NCBI GenBank assembly: GCA_903813345.2
Contig: CAIIXF020000010.1
Span: forward strand, 60,001-124,000
Direction: 5' to 3'
DNA from: Owenia fusiformis
Taxonomy: Eukaryota > Annelida > Polychaeta > Sabellida > Oweniidae
DNA length: 64,000 nucleotides
The notes beneath the pieces are model-generated. The model saw nothing but the letters and a program-made list of their open reading frames with translations, ran no database searches and had not been told where the DNA came from. Below are positions 12,041-24,214 of this stretch, in pieces. Position 1 is the first letter of the stretch. Each line of letters begins with the position of its first letter. A program made the translations under genes and the position numbers.

Positions 12041-13385
12041 CCCTATTGAAAAATAAAACTAATTACCAACTTATTACCAACTAATTTACAACTAATTATC
12101 AACAATTCTGCTGGCAATTGGAATTAAAGTTAAGCGTTAATTAAATCAATGATAATTATGGCCTAATTATCAGTAGCAAGTTCAACGTAAATTAACTTAC
12201 AATAATGCTGATTTATGATTTTTAGTTGATAATTAAGATGAAATGTTTGAGGGTGATTGTAAGTGGTAAATTAAAACGTTTTTGTTCTGAAGTAGATTAT
12301 TGGTTGATAGTTAACATATAGGATGATTATAATGATAATTAGTCGTAAATTAGGCCCATGATTTAGAAGGGTGCGTATACTACCATGAAATTTGGTCAAC
12401 ATTATTATAAGGGTATGTAGAACATGAATACAATGTATGTTAAATCTTATTCACACTTCTGTCTGAAATGTTTATGAATTTAAAAATATTTTTGAATCAG
12501 ATCATATAATATTAATCCTAGAATGCAATTTAGGTACTAACATGGGTTACCTATATTTCACAAGTAATCCAAATGTGCTCTTCTAAATAATGATTGTTAG
12601 ATCAAAGACATTTAAAAACATATTTTTGATTATATCTGTTACGTCCTTATTATGTAACATTACAGTTTAATGTTTGTGTTCTGATTTTAGTTGTTGATGG
12701 CAATAATGATTTTCACATGCTTTTCATGAATCTTAAAAATTTGCAAAATAGAATAGCTTTAAAAAGGAGGGGGAGAAACCCCAGGGTTCAAAGATGACAT
12801 ACGCTTATAATGTAAATCTGTATTGAGATGACATCGTCGCTGATTGGTTTAGCGAGTCGATCGTTGATTGGTTTAAAACTAGGTCAATTTGAAAACTTTA
12901 AAAACCAAGATGGAGGGTATGTTTTCGACAAAAGGAGGTGTGCGAAGGAGGAAATCGTATGTCATCAATTGAATCATGGGGTTTTCCCTCCTCTTGCTGT
13001 GAAATTTCAATAGTTCAAGTTCAATGTTGTCTGTTCTGAAAGATCCTAATTAAGATGAATATTCCGTCACAAAATAGTTCAAGATGAAGCAAAAATCTCC
13101 GAGTGAAGGGAAGCAAAAAAAGAAGCAAGTCATTTTTGAGATGTCACAAATCTGACTTAAACCTAACTTTCAACTAATTATCAATAGTAAGTTAGGTGAT
13201 AATTAGAGATTAACTTACATCAAACTTAAAACTAACTTTCAACTAATTTACGTAAATAGCTCATTTGCATATTGATGGTAGTTAATCGTTAATTAAGTTG
13301 CAAATTAAGCGTTAATTAAGTTGATAATTAGCTCATTTGCATGTGATAATTGGAGATGATTTTCCATAGGCTTTTTTCAATTGGG
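12041..13385 (+). mobile_element. Element family B, copy 1: AT-rich TIR element with subterminal TTAATTA-type repeats
   Basis: Ends are CCCTATTGAAAAA (12041) and TTTTTTCAATTGGG (to 13385). The whole sequence is repeated in inverse orientation at 21158-22627 with high similarity. Both flanks of the unit are crowded with short words such as TAATTATCAACTAATT, AAAGTTAGTTG and TTAATTAACG. The centre is unique, including CATTATTATAAGGGTATGTAG. Compared with copy 2 it lacks about 115 bp near 12362 and has about 18 extra bases near 12765. A 2-bp GT repeat at the borders is too short to trust as a target duplication. No coding capacity. Confidence 0.85.
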
Positions 13386-13762
13386 GTTTGCGGGCTAAGG
13401 CAAATGGTGTTATAATGGAATAAAGCTAAGGGTTGAAGAAGTTGAAGAATAATTTAAGAATCTGAAGAAGAACTGAAGAATCTGAAGACTGATGGGCTAG
13501 ACACTCGATAAGACTTTAGAATAGTTACATTGATAGGCGAAATGAAGAAAATGAAGACCATATTAGAAATTATGGGTAAAATCTTAACTAATTGCTTAAA
13601 AGCAATTTGAAAGTAATTGGCTGTGATTGGATTAATAAACACTTATAACACATTAACACACGTGATAGAACCAAAATTGAAGTCTTGAAGGCAATTTATC
13701 CCTTTTCCAAACAGACAATCTATCCATACCGTGGCCTTGGCTTTGAAAGTTAGAAAAACACC
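13386..13762. other. Gene-free stretch with purine-rich GAAGAA tract
   Basis: About 13434-13490 is an imperfect GAAGAA/CTGAAGAA tract. The rest shows no gene. Confidence 0.5.
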
Positions 13763-13767
13763 ATACC

Positions 13768-15854
13768 CATACCTGCCAACCTACCGTATTTTTACGGGAA
13801 TCTACCGTAAATTTTTCGTTTTTCCGTAAAAAAATGACAAACTACCGTAAAAAAATACCATTTTTTTCCCGTAAAAACGCCCGTAAAAAAATCTACCGTA
13901 TTTTTTTCGTAATCTACCGTAAATTTTCTTTTTAAAAAACTCATTTATTCCATGAGAACGGCCGTAAAATCTACCGTAAAGTTTTGAAAATCTACCGTAA
14001 ATTTTCGAAAATCTACCGTATTTCTGCTAAAATCAACAGTATTTTTGTTCAAACTACCGTAAAATTTCCCGTTATTGTTATTGAGAAATGCTGAAAATTG
14101 AAGTCTTCCTGTACTGTCCCTGTAATATTCCTTCACCAACCCGAATATAAATAGGTATCGGCAGGTCTGTGGTTATCAGGTTATTGCGCATTTATCTAAG
14201 TAACCTTGCGTGTAATCAGTCCAAACACCAACTACCATTTGCTAGAAAGAATTCTTTCTGCCATGATCTTTGTAGTTAACCAAACCCTTTTGTACACAGA
14301 TCTTTATTCCGAATGCAACAAAAATATGATTTTAGTTGCGCTTCATCTAAATAAATGAGTGGAAATGCGTATGCATATTTAGCGTATGAAATATGCGTAG
14401 TTTGATTTGTTATGATCAGTAATGAACGCCACATATACATTATACATAGTTTAATCAATTTGTTTACAGAACGATAAAATGTTGTATTTTTCATCAGAAC
14501 ACATTATCAGTAACAAATACATAATTAAAAAATAAAGTATTGAGTTCTGGTTTATTATAAAAGTATTGTGATATCCGAATCTGAACGATGTCTCAGGGGA
14601 AAGGTTTCAGCAAATGCTCATAACAGATTATTTTTGAAAGACAATTGACCTGTACTTATTTTCTATTTGTGCCAGACAAACACATTGATATCATTAGAGA
14701 CTTGCGAGTGAACAAATCAATATTTAATACCATATGATTCCAATGTTATATGAACATTATGTCTGTCATTTCAATTCGTAAAAGTGATAGATCATCTAAG
14801 ATGGTGAGTAAAAATGTGTAAAATCCATATTTTGTATTTCAGTAAATGTTTCATTCATGGTATTTCCAAACATCCTGATATCTAAAAAATATGGTTAGAA
14901 GGTGAATAAAAGTGGAGATATGAATATTGTGTTCGTATTTTGAATCAATCTAGATTTATTGTAAAAGAGTTGCTGAAACATTAAAATCCAAAGTTGCTGT
15001 CAGTCCATTGGTAAATGAAGAATAAAAAGTGTTTAGTCTCTATTTATTCTTGAAAATAGTATATCTATTATTTCTTGAAAATAATAGTTTCGTATAATTT
15101 CAGGTGGTAGTTCTGCTTTACAAACTGTTATTATCAAAAGCACTCTTGCAGTAAAATATGTAATCACAATAACAACAACAATATGACCACGTAAACATTG
15201 TATTAATATAGAAAACCGCATTGTATAAAGGTTTAACTACCGCATTTTTCAAAATCTACCGAAAAATACCGCATTTTGGCAAATCTTCCGCAAAAGTACC
15301 AGTTTTTCAAAAAATTACCGTAAAAACTACTGCAATTTTCAAAATCTACCGTAAAACTACCGTATTTTTTCGAAATCTTCGGCAAAAGTACCGGTTTTTC
15401 AAAAAAATACCGTAAAAACTACCGCAATTTTCAAAATCTACCGTAAAACTACCGCATTTTTCAAAATTTTCCGCAAAACTACCAGTTTTTCAAAAAGCTT
15501 CCGTAAAAACTACCGCATTTTTAAAAATCTACCGTAAAACTACCGCATTTTTTCTAAATCTTCCGCAAAACTACCGCTTTTTCAAAATTCTACCGCAAAC
15601 CTCTGAAACTACAGTATTTTTTTAAAATCTACCGCAAAAACTACCGTATTTTTTAAATCTATCGCAAAAACGACCGTATTTTTTAAAATCTACCGCAAAA
15701 ACTACCGTTTTTTTCTAAAATCTACCGCAAAAACTACCGCAATTTTGTTGAAAAATACCGCAAAAACTACCGTATTTTGAAAAAATCTACCGCAAAAATA
15801 CAGCAATTTTAAAAAAATCTACCGCAAAATTTTGGTCTTAGGTTGGCAGGTATG
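13768..15854. mobile_element. 2.1-kb TIR element made of TACCGTAAAA-type repeats, 5-bp target duplication
   Basis: Inverted ends CATACCTGCCAACCTA (13768) and TAGGTTGGCAGGTATG (to 15854), flanked on both sides by ATACC (13763-13767, 15855-15859). The left 290 bp and the right 600 bp consist of degenerate tandem units built on CTACCGTAAAA and CTACCGCAAAAACTACCGTA, with pyrimidine spacers. The central part (about 14070-15230) is unique AT-rich DNA. No transposase is visible. Confidence 0.85.
15232..15835 (+). repeat. Degenerate ACCG minisatellite in the right arm of the 2.1-kb element
   Basis: Roughly 20-35 bp units with a core CTACCG(C/T)AAAA followed by a T-run and ATTTTC. Units drift from GTAAAA-type on the left to GCAAAA-type on the right. 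The open frame at 15221-15415 (KIYRK, FFKN-type peptides) is an artefact of the repeat. Confidence 0.8.
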
Positions 15855-16013
15855 ATACCTTTTCAGGAAAATCTCAGCAGCACTGCCTGGAGCTGAGTAA
15901 AAACCTGATATTTAAATGAAAAGTTGATGTTGAATACCAAACTCACAAGAGAAATGTTAAACAACCAATAAACAGCCAGTTATGCTGAGAAGTTGCCACT
16001 TAAATAGTTTTCA

Positions 16014-16280
16014 TCAGACAAACTTGGTTGTATATACATATAAATACATGTTGCTGTTTGATTTAAGCAAAGAGAGTAAGGTTAACAATAATAGATCATG
16101 CACAGTGAAATACTGCACATAAACAGTATAATTACCTTGATGAACATAAACAGCAGTCATTGAAACACAATTTAGGTTTGTTACATTGCCCCCTCCTTTA
16201 AAACATGTTCGTCCCGATGATTGCTCAATTATCATGTCAGTGATTTCTAAAACACATGTTAATATAACACAATAGTCCAT
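16014..16280 (-). mobile_element. Possible LTR-retrotransposon fragment: polypurine tract and LTR start
   Basis: On the minus strand a purine run AAAGGAGGGGGCAA (about 16203-16186) directly precedes TGTAACA. This is the usual junction of a polypurine tract and the 5' end of a 3' LTR in Gypsy-type elements. The open frame through it includes SSGRTCFKGGGNVTN, which resembles the tail seen after pol in invertebrate Gypsy elements. No reverse transcriptase or integrase is recognisable in the following 1.7 kb, and the other end of the LTR is not defined. It may be a decayed remnant. Confidence 0.3.
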
Positions 16281-17985
16281 TCTTGTTGAAGATTAACGTA
16301 TCAATATGACACAATAAAGTCCGTTATCGTTTTATAATCAAGTGTCAATGTGACACAATGTCAAGATCATAATCCTTAATGATCCAATGATTATTGTGGT
16401 TAACAAAGTCCAAATTATGCTATTGTTGTAGATTTACTGTTGTAAGTCTTGGTATCATCCGATTGTTCTGTTCTTCATCTGGGTCCATACCATTTCATCT
16501 TCTCTCCGGATAACATCACAGGGTATCTCCAGACTGCAACAGATGTCCAAATCTATAGTACCTCATGATTCAAACAACATGACTCTGATGTGGTAACTAA
16601 AATAACAGCTGTTTCCAAACAAAATATAGATAGACATTGCCGTGTCAGTCATATCTTATTGGAACATCAGTCATAAACAGGTTTACGATTTACCACTTTG
16701 AGACAAAATCGGTATTATTTCAAAGACCGCTTACAGTGCAGAGTGCATCTCTAATTTGTGATTCACAATATTAGGGCTCATTTAACATTGTTTCTAAAGC
16801 AGTTTAACTAAAGTCAGCATCCTTCATCATTGCGAGTGATGTCAAACAAGCTTTTTGAAGGTCTCCAAAATGGTGGATTTTGGATTTGGCATGGCAAGTC
16901 TTTTTCTCAAGACAATGGAAAGAAGACGTACAAACACTACAACTTTATGTTGATTGTTGAGTTTTGTCTTTTCAGTCAACCTAGTAGTATCCCCACACTT
17001 TGTTGACATATAAACTGCTTATGCCATTATGACCATGATCAATACTCGTATGATCAGTCGTCCTTGGTTACCATTGTTAAAGGTACTATACTGGCAATAT
17101 CCAGCATGTGCTAGAGTAGTTCAACCTCTTTAGGGCGCTAGAAATAAGGGACTTTGGGGGTCGCTACTTATATAAAGGCACACTTTCCTGTATTCATGGA
17201 AGGCTTCATTAGTGTATTTTTCGTAACCTTATAAAGGCTTGGATAATCAGAAACATTCAGTGACTTCTCTAGACTCTCAGCTAGACATGACACTATCTCA
17301 CAATTGGGGTTGCCACTCTCATTTTGGTCCATTATCAGTATTCCAATTGCATTCGAAGGATATTAAAAGTCACTCCTCTAGACCTCGGCTAGAGTAGCCA
17401 CAGGAGTAGGATAAAATTTTGTGTGTTCACGATTACAAACATTTGCAATTTGTAAAGAAACAGCCGAATTACAGAGAGGGACAATATGTTACTAATATCA
17501 TCCTTTCTGACTCAAATATATAAGCACGGTTGCCAAAGGGAAAGGACCAAAGTTGTAATGAAACTTAGCAAGAAAAGGCAAACTCTAAGTGCATATCAGT
17601 TAAGAAATACAAACCCCATATAGCCCAAAACCATGATCTAACGTGAAAAGAAACAATGTCTAATACCCCCTTCTCCCCACCATTCAAGAACCAATATCAC
17701 AATCCAAGACCAGAAGACCAAGGGACATTCCATTCATACTGAAGTCATTACAATACATATTGAAGAAAAAATTAGAAATTGATAGCCAATTGATAGCCAA
17801 TACTCATAATCTCAAAAGTAGTTGTAGATACAAGCACTCATACAAGATAGAGCATTCAGTCTCAAATGATACGGGATAGATAAAAGCCAGTTTCCAAGTC
17901 CATAGGCGTTTCAAAGGGTCGACATCCATTCACAAAAGCCGTCGCCATAATCCATAAAACACAATAATTCACAATGGTCATCAGG
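16281..17985. other. No gene recognised
   Basis: AT-rich sequence with many stops in all frames. If the polypurine tract at 16190 is real, this could be the wrecked internal region of an LTR element, but no protein motif supports it. Confidence 0.4.
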
Positions 17986-17990
17986 AGAAA

Positions 17991-18105
17991 ACTATGGCTG
18001 GTTTCGATCCCTATTTCTCAACCATTAATGCCATAGACGCGATCCACCTCGAAAGGTGCCAAGTGAAAATATTGTGAGTTCAGTGCCAATGTCTTAAACA
18101 ATTCC
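17991..18105 (+). repeat. Dispersed repeat C, copy 1
   Basis: About 115 bp nearly identical to 61147-61262, sharing ACTATGGCTGGTTTCGATCC, CAACCATTAATGCCATAG and CAGTGCCAATGTCTTAAACA with few changes. At 61 kb the same block is embedded in a larger repeat cluster, so this is probably a fragment of that family. Confidence 0.85.
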
Positions 18106-18236
18106 AACATCCTTCAGCATCTCAAGTGGTAAAACTTGAAACTTCGAAATGATTTGTATTTTTCAGCAAAGCCAAGAAAGTATTTCTTAAGCTTTATACA
18201 AGTATAACCTTGACCTAACAGTTTGATCACAAAAGT

Positions 18237-18379
18237 ATTGTGTCTTGACTTAAAATCTAAATATTTAGAGCTATTGTGTCTTGACTTAAAATCTAAATAT
18301 TTAGAGCTATTGTGTCTTGACTTAAAATCTAAATATTTAGAGCTATTGTGTCTTGACTTAAAATCTAAATATTTAGAGC
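18237..18379 (+). repeat. 36-bp tandem repeat, four nearly perfect copies
   Basis: Unit of 36 bp containing TGTGTCTTGACTTAAAATCT and AAATATTTAGAGC, at 18237, 18273, 18309 and 18345. The unit is 12 codons long, so open frames persist on both strands (LCLDLKSKYLEL-type on plus, SKYLDFKSRHNS-type on minus). There is no supporting gene context. The near-identity implies recent expansion. Confidence 0.95.
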
Positions 18380-18984
18380 AAAGAAGCATGAAGATGGGTG
18401 GATCATTAGTTTTTGGATTCTGGTGGATATTTACCCTGGTTGAGACGGTGAATGTGATTAAGGTGGAGCATAACCTTTAACATCAGCAACAGTTCCGATG
18501 TTTTATTTAGTTCCAGTCCAAGAATCGACTGTGGGATAATCTGTGTGATATCTTATGTCTCAAGTACTCAAACAATTAACTTTCCCTTGGGTTAGAAATA
18601 ACTGCTGTCTGCAACAGTAATCACCTAAACTCCTGACAGACAAGTATTGGGACTGTTACTCAAGATTTAGGTGATTATTTTGCAAAGATGAGGACTGATG
18701 CCTCTGTATCAACAATGAACATCCATATGAATAAATTAAATTCTCACTGGCAAGAAACTACCCAGACTAGAAACATTCAAATATTTCCTTCCCTATTTAC
18801 ACGTGCAGAGTCCTTACCAAGACCTTTTGGCTTGGTCCTATCACTAATTAGGACAGGGAGTTAAGATGGAATTTCCCTGGTACACATGTGGATAATTCCA
18901 TTTGGTTTGAGAAATTGAATCATTATCTCTCAAATTGGTCTGGGTCCATACGGTTTTGGTTGATACAGTAGTGCCGGTGTAAAA

Positions 18985-19147
18985 GGGGAGGAGGTCCTAT
19001 TAATTTATGGTCCTACTCTCCATTGATTTATATGGTGACCAGTCTTTATGCTCTTTCCCTTATTATCTTATACACAATCAGGGCCAGCAAGGGCCTTTAA
19101 AAGGGGGACCATAATCCCTGGGGGACCATAATTTCTTTCACACCGGG
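18985..19147 (+). repeat. Dispersed repeat D, copy 1
   Basis: Shares with 23829-23976 the blocks TGGTCCT, CTATTGATTTATATGGTGACC or near variants, TTATACACA, GGCCAG, AAGGGCC, GGGGACCATAATTTCTTT and ACACCGGG. Direct orientation. No coding. Confidence 0.7.
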
Positions 19148-19247
19148 GACTGTTGATGGAGAACAACGGTTACAATTATATCACCAGTTCAAGAATGACA
19201 GTGGTGAATATCATTGTAAAATGAAGATAATGAAGCAATAATATAAG

Positions 19248-19513
19248 CAGGGGCGGATCTGGGAACCAACAAGGGGGGGGGGGGCAAAAACCTACGCGCT
19301 TACGCGAAAAAAAGGTCCACATTATGAAATTTTGAGGCCCATTTTCTTCAAAATTTGGCCTAAATTAAAAAATGAGGACTTTGAAGGCCCATTTATGACC
19401 AAAAAGGCATACTTTGGGGCCTTAAGGCTTTTTAGCTCAAAAAATTGTTTGGGCCCAATTTTATTTTCTGGGTCCACCCAAGAGGGTGCCCCCCACCCCC
19501 AGATCCGCCAGTG
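19248..19513. mobile_element. 266-bp MITE with GGCGGATCTGGG ends and TAAG target duplication
   Basis: Left end CAGGGGCGGATCTGGG, right end CCCAGATCCGCCAGTG, flanked on both sides by TAAG (19244-19247 and 19514-19517). A G-run follows the left end and C-runs precede the right one. Short non-autonomous elements with CAGTGGCGGATC-like ends are widespread in animal genomes. No coding capacity. Confidence 0.85.
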
Positions 19514-19517
19514 TAAG

Positions 19518-20890
19518 CTGGTATTCTAGCTTTACCAGTCAAAATAATCTTTAGGGCATTGCACTTTCATTTGAACATTGTTGAAATATGTGGGTTTATC
19601 AAAACCTGCTTTATGTACCTGTGACACGTCCAAGTATGGAATCAATGTCATTATTGTGTCTTTATTCCATAACAGTCATCTTGGAAATAAACAAGGAATA
19701 GAATTGATATTACAAAAATCACGTATCAGATCCCGTATCAGCCGAAATCCCTATTCTGATAATCAGGATAATCATAATCAGGTCCCTTGTTCGATCCTGT
19801 ATAGTGTAGCTATTATGTATAATTATGTGTTATAATGACATTCTATGATCCATTTTAGTATTATAAATTAACTATATTTAAAACTTAATAAGATTTGAAA
19901 ATCTTATATGATGAATTATATATTGTATCATTTTATGTCACCATCATTGAGTGATGACAAACGAAATATTAAAACAAATACGTTTCAGCAAAAAATATTA
20001 TGGAATAAATAGGTTATTATGGTCGTGATCATCAATTTGTATCCCAGAGAAAATATGACATTAGGCTCGGTAAATATCATACTGACACTTGGGCTATCGC
20101 CCTAACACAATATCATATTTCCTTTGGCCAATATCATATTTTCCCTGGGAACAAAATCCATATTTCATCCCTCCCATTAAATAACGTCCATTTATTTGAT
20201 CACTTTCATATTCATCACTCTCTGACTGATCCATATCCCACGCGGGAATAGAAAATAAGCAAATCTATGGAGGGCAATACGCAGCCCGTAGGGCGAGGGA
20301 AAACATTGCATTTCAACATATTTATTCAATCAATATATAAATGATGTATCCGACATTAAATTAACATAATTACGTACACATATCATTGTATAGTACACCT
20401 TTAATTATTTTCGTCTTTTCGCAAATTAATCTATTATATTTAATTTAAGATTCTGCTGCTAATTTAAAGATAACTTTTTGAGCACATTTTTACAAGAAAA
20501 TTACCGCCGTTTTGGAAATTCAACAGCGATCTAGAATATTGCTTCTTGAGAAAAAGCTCCTTTTGTCCCAAATGATAAGCATATGAGATTCGAACCACAC
20601 CCATATACTTGTATTTGACTTATTAAGATAACTACGTGGCATTTTCGAATTTAGGGGCTTGACAATTTCTTCTTGAGCCGAGATCCTCCTACATCAATAA
20701 ATCATTAGTAGCATTTGGGAAATATTCTGGACACACGAATCTCCTTTAAAACTTCGCTCGGTGGTGTAATAACATTCGCCATTAATATGAGTGAGGAATA
20801 TAACACAGTGAATAATGAAACAAAAAATTTAATTCTATTTTCGGTGAATACCTGTGACACCTTCACATGATAATATTCCACTAGCCTTCA
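19518..20890. other. No gene recognised
   Basis: AT-rich sequence with no gene. It holds the small hairpin at 20042-20150. Confidence 0.5.
20042..20150. repeat. 109-bp inverted repeat hairpin
   Basis: TCCCAGAGAAAATATGACAT (start of the 20042-20066 arm) is complementary, with a few mismatches, to the arm 20126-20150 ending CATATTTTCCCTGGGA. Between them AATATCATATTTCC recurs. Probably a tiny foldback element. Confidence 0.6.
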
Positions 20891-21060
20891 AAGCCCGGTG
20901 ATCGTACAAAAGGAACGGAGGGGGAGTAGGCGATTTCTGAAAGAAAATTCAACCTTGAAGATTTATTTTTCAAGAGAAAGTTTACAACTGAATTGGCAAA
21001 TGAATAGGCGCAGTACATGGCAAAATATGTTAGGTCTTCTTGTATTTTTTAACTGATACG
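20891..21060 (+). repeat. Dispersed repeat family A, copy 2
   Basis: Contains CCGGTGATCGTA, GGAACGGAGGGGGAG, TTTTTCAAGAGAAAG, AAATGAATAGGCGCA and CATGGCAAAAT, matching copies at 2594 and 26985. The downstream part of the family is missing. Confidence 0.7.
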
Positions 21061-21157
21061 CTTCTAAGTACCCTTTGCATTCGTTTGACTTATTTCAGGA
21101 TACAATTCAAATTCAAATCCATTGTTTTACCCACTGCACTGGCATTTTAAATGCATT

Positions 21158-22627
21158 CCCAATTGAAAAAAGCCTATGGAAAATCATCTCCAATTATCAC
21201 CTAACTTACTATTGATAATTAGTTGAAAGTTAGGTGTAAAAATTCACATGCAAATGAGCTAATTATCAACTTAATTAACGCTTAATTTGCAACTTAATTA
21301 ACGATTAACTACCATCAATATGCAAATGAGCTATTTACGTAAATTAGTTGAAAGTTAGTTGTAAGTTTGATGTAAGTTAATCTCTAACTATCACCTAACT
21401 TACTATTGATAATTAGTTGAAAGTTAGGTTTAAGTCAGATTTGTGACATCTCAAAAATGACTCGCTTCTTTTTTGCTTCCCTTCACTCGGAGATTTTTGC
21501 TTCATCTTGAACTATTTTGTGACGGAATATTCATCTTAATTAGGATCTTTCAGAACAGACAACATTGAACTTGAACTATTGAAATTTCACAGCAAGAGGA
21601 GGGAAAACCCCATGATTCAATTGATGACATACGATTTCCTCCTTCGCACACCTCCTTTTGTCGAAAATGTACCCTCCATCTTGGTTTTAAAGTTTTCAAA
21701 TTGACCTAGATTTAAACCAATAAACGATCGACTCGCTAAACCAATCAGCGACGATGTCATCTCAATATAGATTTACATTATAAGCGTATGTCATCTTTGA
21801 ACCCTTTTTTAAAGCTATTCTATTTTGCAAATTTTTAAGATTCATGAAAAGCATGTGAAAACATCATTATTGCCATCAACAACTAAAATCAGAACACAAA
21901 CATTAGACTATAATGTTACATAATAAGGACGTAACACAGATATAATCAAAAATATGTTTTGAAATGTCTTTGATCTAACAATCATTATTTAGAAGAGCAC
22001 ATTTGGATTACTTGTGAAATATAGGTAACCCATGTTAGTATCTAAATTGCATTCTAGGATTAATATTATATGATCTGATTCAAAAAGATTTTTAAATTCA
22101 TAAACATTTCAGACAGAAGTGTGAATAAGATTTAACATACATTGTATTCATGTTCTACATACCCTTATAATAATGTTGACCAAATTTCATGGTAGTATAC
22201 GCACCATTCACGTTGTAATTCTCAATTTTATGAGAGAAATATCTCTCACATGTTTTCTTTTTCCACCATCTTGAAATTAAATTTAGGGGGTTTGTATTTC
22301 AAAATCATGGGCCTAATTTACGACTAATTATCATTATAATCATCCTATATGTTAACTATCAACCAATAATCTACTTCAGAACAAAAACGTTTTAATTTAC
22401 CACTTACTATCACCCTCAAACATTTCATATCTTAATTATCAACTAAAAATCATAAATCAGCATTATTGTAAGTTAATTTACGTTGAACTTGCTACTGATA
22501 ATTAGGCCATAATTATCATTGATTTAATTAACGCTTAACTTTAATTCCAATTGCCAGCAGAATTGTTGATAATTAGTTGTAAATTAGTTGGTAATAAGTT
22601 GGTAATTAGTTTTATTTTTCAATTGGG
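21158..22627 (-). mobile_element. Element family B, copy 2 (inverse of 12041-13385)
   Basis: Ends CCCAATTGAAAAA and TTTTTCAATTGGG. The sequence is the reverse complement of 12041-13385 with an extra 115 bp at about 22203-22317. It sits inside a small direct repeat: GTTTTACCCACTG...GGCATTTTAAATGCATT lies immediately on both sides (21123-21157 and 22628-22680). This shows the insertion point; a TT border duplication is possible but too short to be firm. Confidence 0.85.
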
Positions 22628-22942
22628 TTGTTTTACCCACTGGCATTTTAAATGCATTGTTTTACCCACTGGCATTCGAGTATGCCAGGGCCCCTCTCAA
22701 ATTATCTGCTGTCTGCGAAAGAATAAAGACAAGGGGGGGCGGCTATCGTGATGACCCATGGCGGGTGCCAAATAAAGACCAAAGAGGCCTTGAGATACCA
22801 TAAATGTGTTGCCCCCTCTTATACAATATACAATAATTTTTTACCCTCTAATACAATATACAATATCTCTATAGCCCCCCTCCAATATCGACCTCAGAAC
22901 GGGTGTTATCGACAAATACATCCCTCAGGGCTAGGCACAAAG

Positions 22943-23654
22943 CAGTCCCGTAGCCAGGATTCATTGCACAGAATTGGTCGAATAGCCGATAGATGTCATT
23001 CATTGATTAAACATGACGTCATATTTGAGATCTTAAGATAAATCTGACGCCATGACGTCAGTGCCATAGAAACTGAGATTGTCTTATTTTATTTTGACGT
23101 CATTCCAATGTAATGAACCAGTTATATCACCAAAAGTTATCATATTTTGTTTGAAATTGGCCGAAAAGTTAAAGGTATGAGGATTCTAATCTCAACGGAA
23201 TCAAACAGATCTACCTTCAAAGTTACAGAAACCTGAGATGACTAAGATACCATATGATTTTAAGTACCTCTACCAGACCGTTGAATATCCTCATTTCACC
23301 ATTTTGACGCCATTTCTAATGGATTTCAATGGAGTCATGCATGAATTCCTCATGATTTTTTCAAAACAAATTCGCCGAAAAGTGTGCATGTGTACATTGC
23401 TTAAAACATGTTAAATCAGTAAAGGTTGATGTCTAGTTATAGAAACCTGAGATGACTAAGGTGGCAAATCAATATCATTCGCACAGTTAGCGTTCGAAAA
23501 ATGTCTCCATTATAAATCCCATAGGCTTTGGAAAACCGGAAGTAATGGTTCTGCGCATGCGCAGTGAAATATTGAACAAATTTTGTGCAATGTTTGCCAA
23601 GGGAGGGGGGGGGGGTTCGCCCGAACCCTGCGAACCCCCCTGGTTACGGGCCTG
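22943..23654. mobile_element. 712-bp TIR element with 5-bp target duplication CAAAG
   Basis: Ends CAGTCCCGTAGCCAGG (22943) and CCTGGTTACGGGCCTG (to 23654) are complementary at 14 of 16 positions. CAAAG occurs on both sides (22938-22942 and 23655-23659). Inside, the phrase CCTGAGATGACTAAG occurs twice (about 23230 and 23446), a poly-G/poly-C hairpin lies near the right end (23597-23640), and GACGTCA motifs are frequent. No coding capacity. Confidence 0.8.
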
Positions 23655-23828
23655 CAAAGGCTTTCCGAAACCTCTCACTCCTTTCTTAGGGTCCGGTTCC
23701 GGCTACAGAGGCTATGGAGGTAAGCTCAGGAGTATGCATGTACTGCCACGCATCTACACAGGGTTAGAGAGCCCCACCCCGGGGCCTAGGTCATCCAGGT
23801 GTACTGAAAAGCGGGCTGAAAAGGTAGG

Positions 23829-23976
23829 TGGTCCGAATCAAATTTTGGTCCTGCTCTCTATTGATTTATATGGTGACCTAATAACAATTATTTACCTTAT
23901 ATTTTATACACAGTCATGGCCAGTAAGGGCCGTAAGGAAAGGACTAAAGGGGACCATAATTTCTTTTACACCGGGT
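23829..23976 (+). repeat. Dispersed repeat D, copy 2
   Basis: Direct copy of 18985-19147 (TTGATTTATATGGTGACCTA, TATTTTATACACAGTCATGG, GGGGACCATAATTTCTTTTA). The long open frame 23545-24018 runs across it and the poly-G tract and is not believed. Confidence 0.7.
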
Positions 23977-24214
23977 CAAACTCAAGCTGGTTCCCGGGTT
24001 TTCTTTCGACGGAAATGAAGAGAGCGCATGCGCGCAGGTAAAACGGGTAAATACCCAAATTCGTGTTTATCATCGTTTTATTTTAAATTCAACAGGTCTC
24101 TGCAATATATAAATGTCACAATTAAAAATGTATAAAAATCTTTTTGAATAACACGATAGATTATTTCAGGTAAGCCAATAAGGAAACACTAACAATGTCA
24201 TATTGAGCTTTTCC

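Noticed and set aside
18223-18480. 85-codon frame with LCLDLKSKYLEL repeats
   Set aside because: Product of the 36-bp tandem repeat; both strands are equally open and no splice or promoter context exists.
23545-24018. 157-codon plus-strand open frame
   Set aside because: It runs through a poly-G hairpin, the end of a TIR element and dispersed repeat D; it has no domain and no codon-like conservation.
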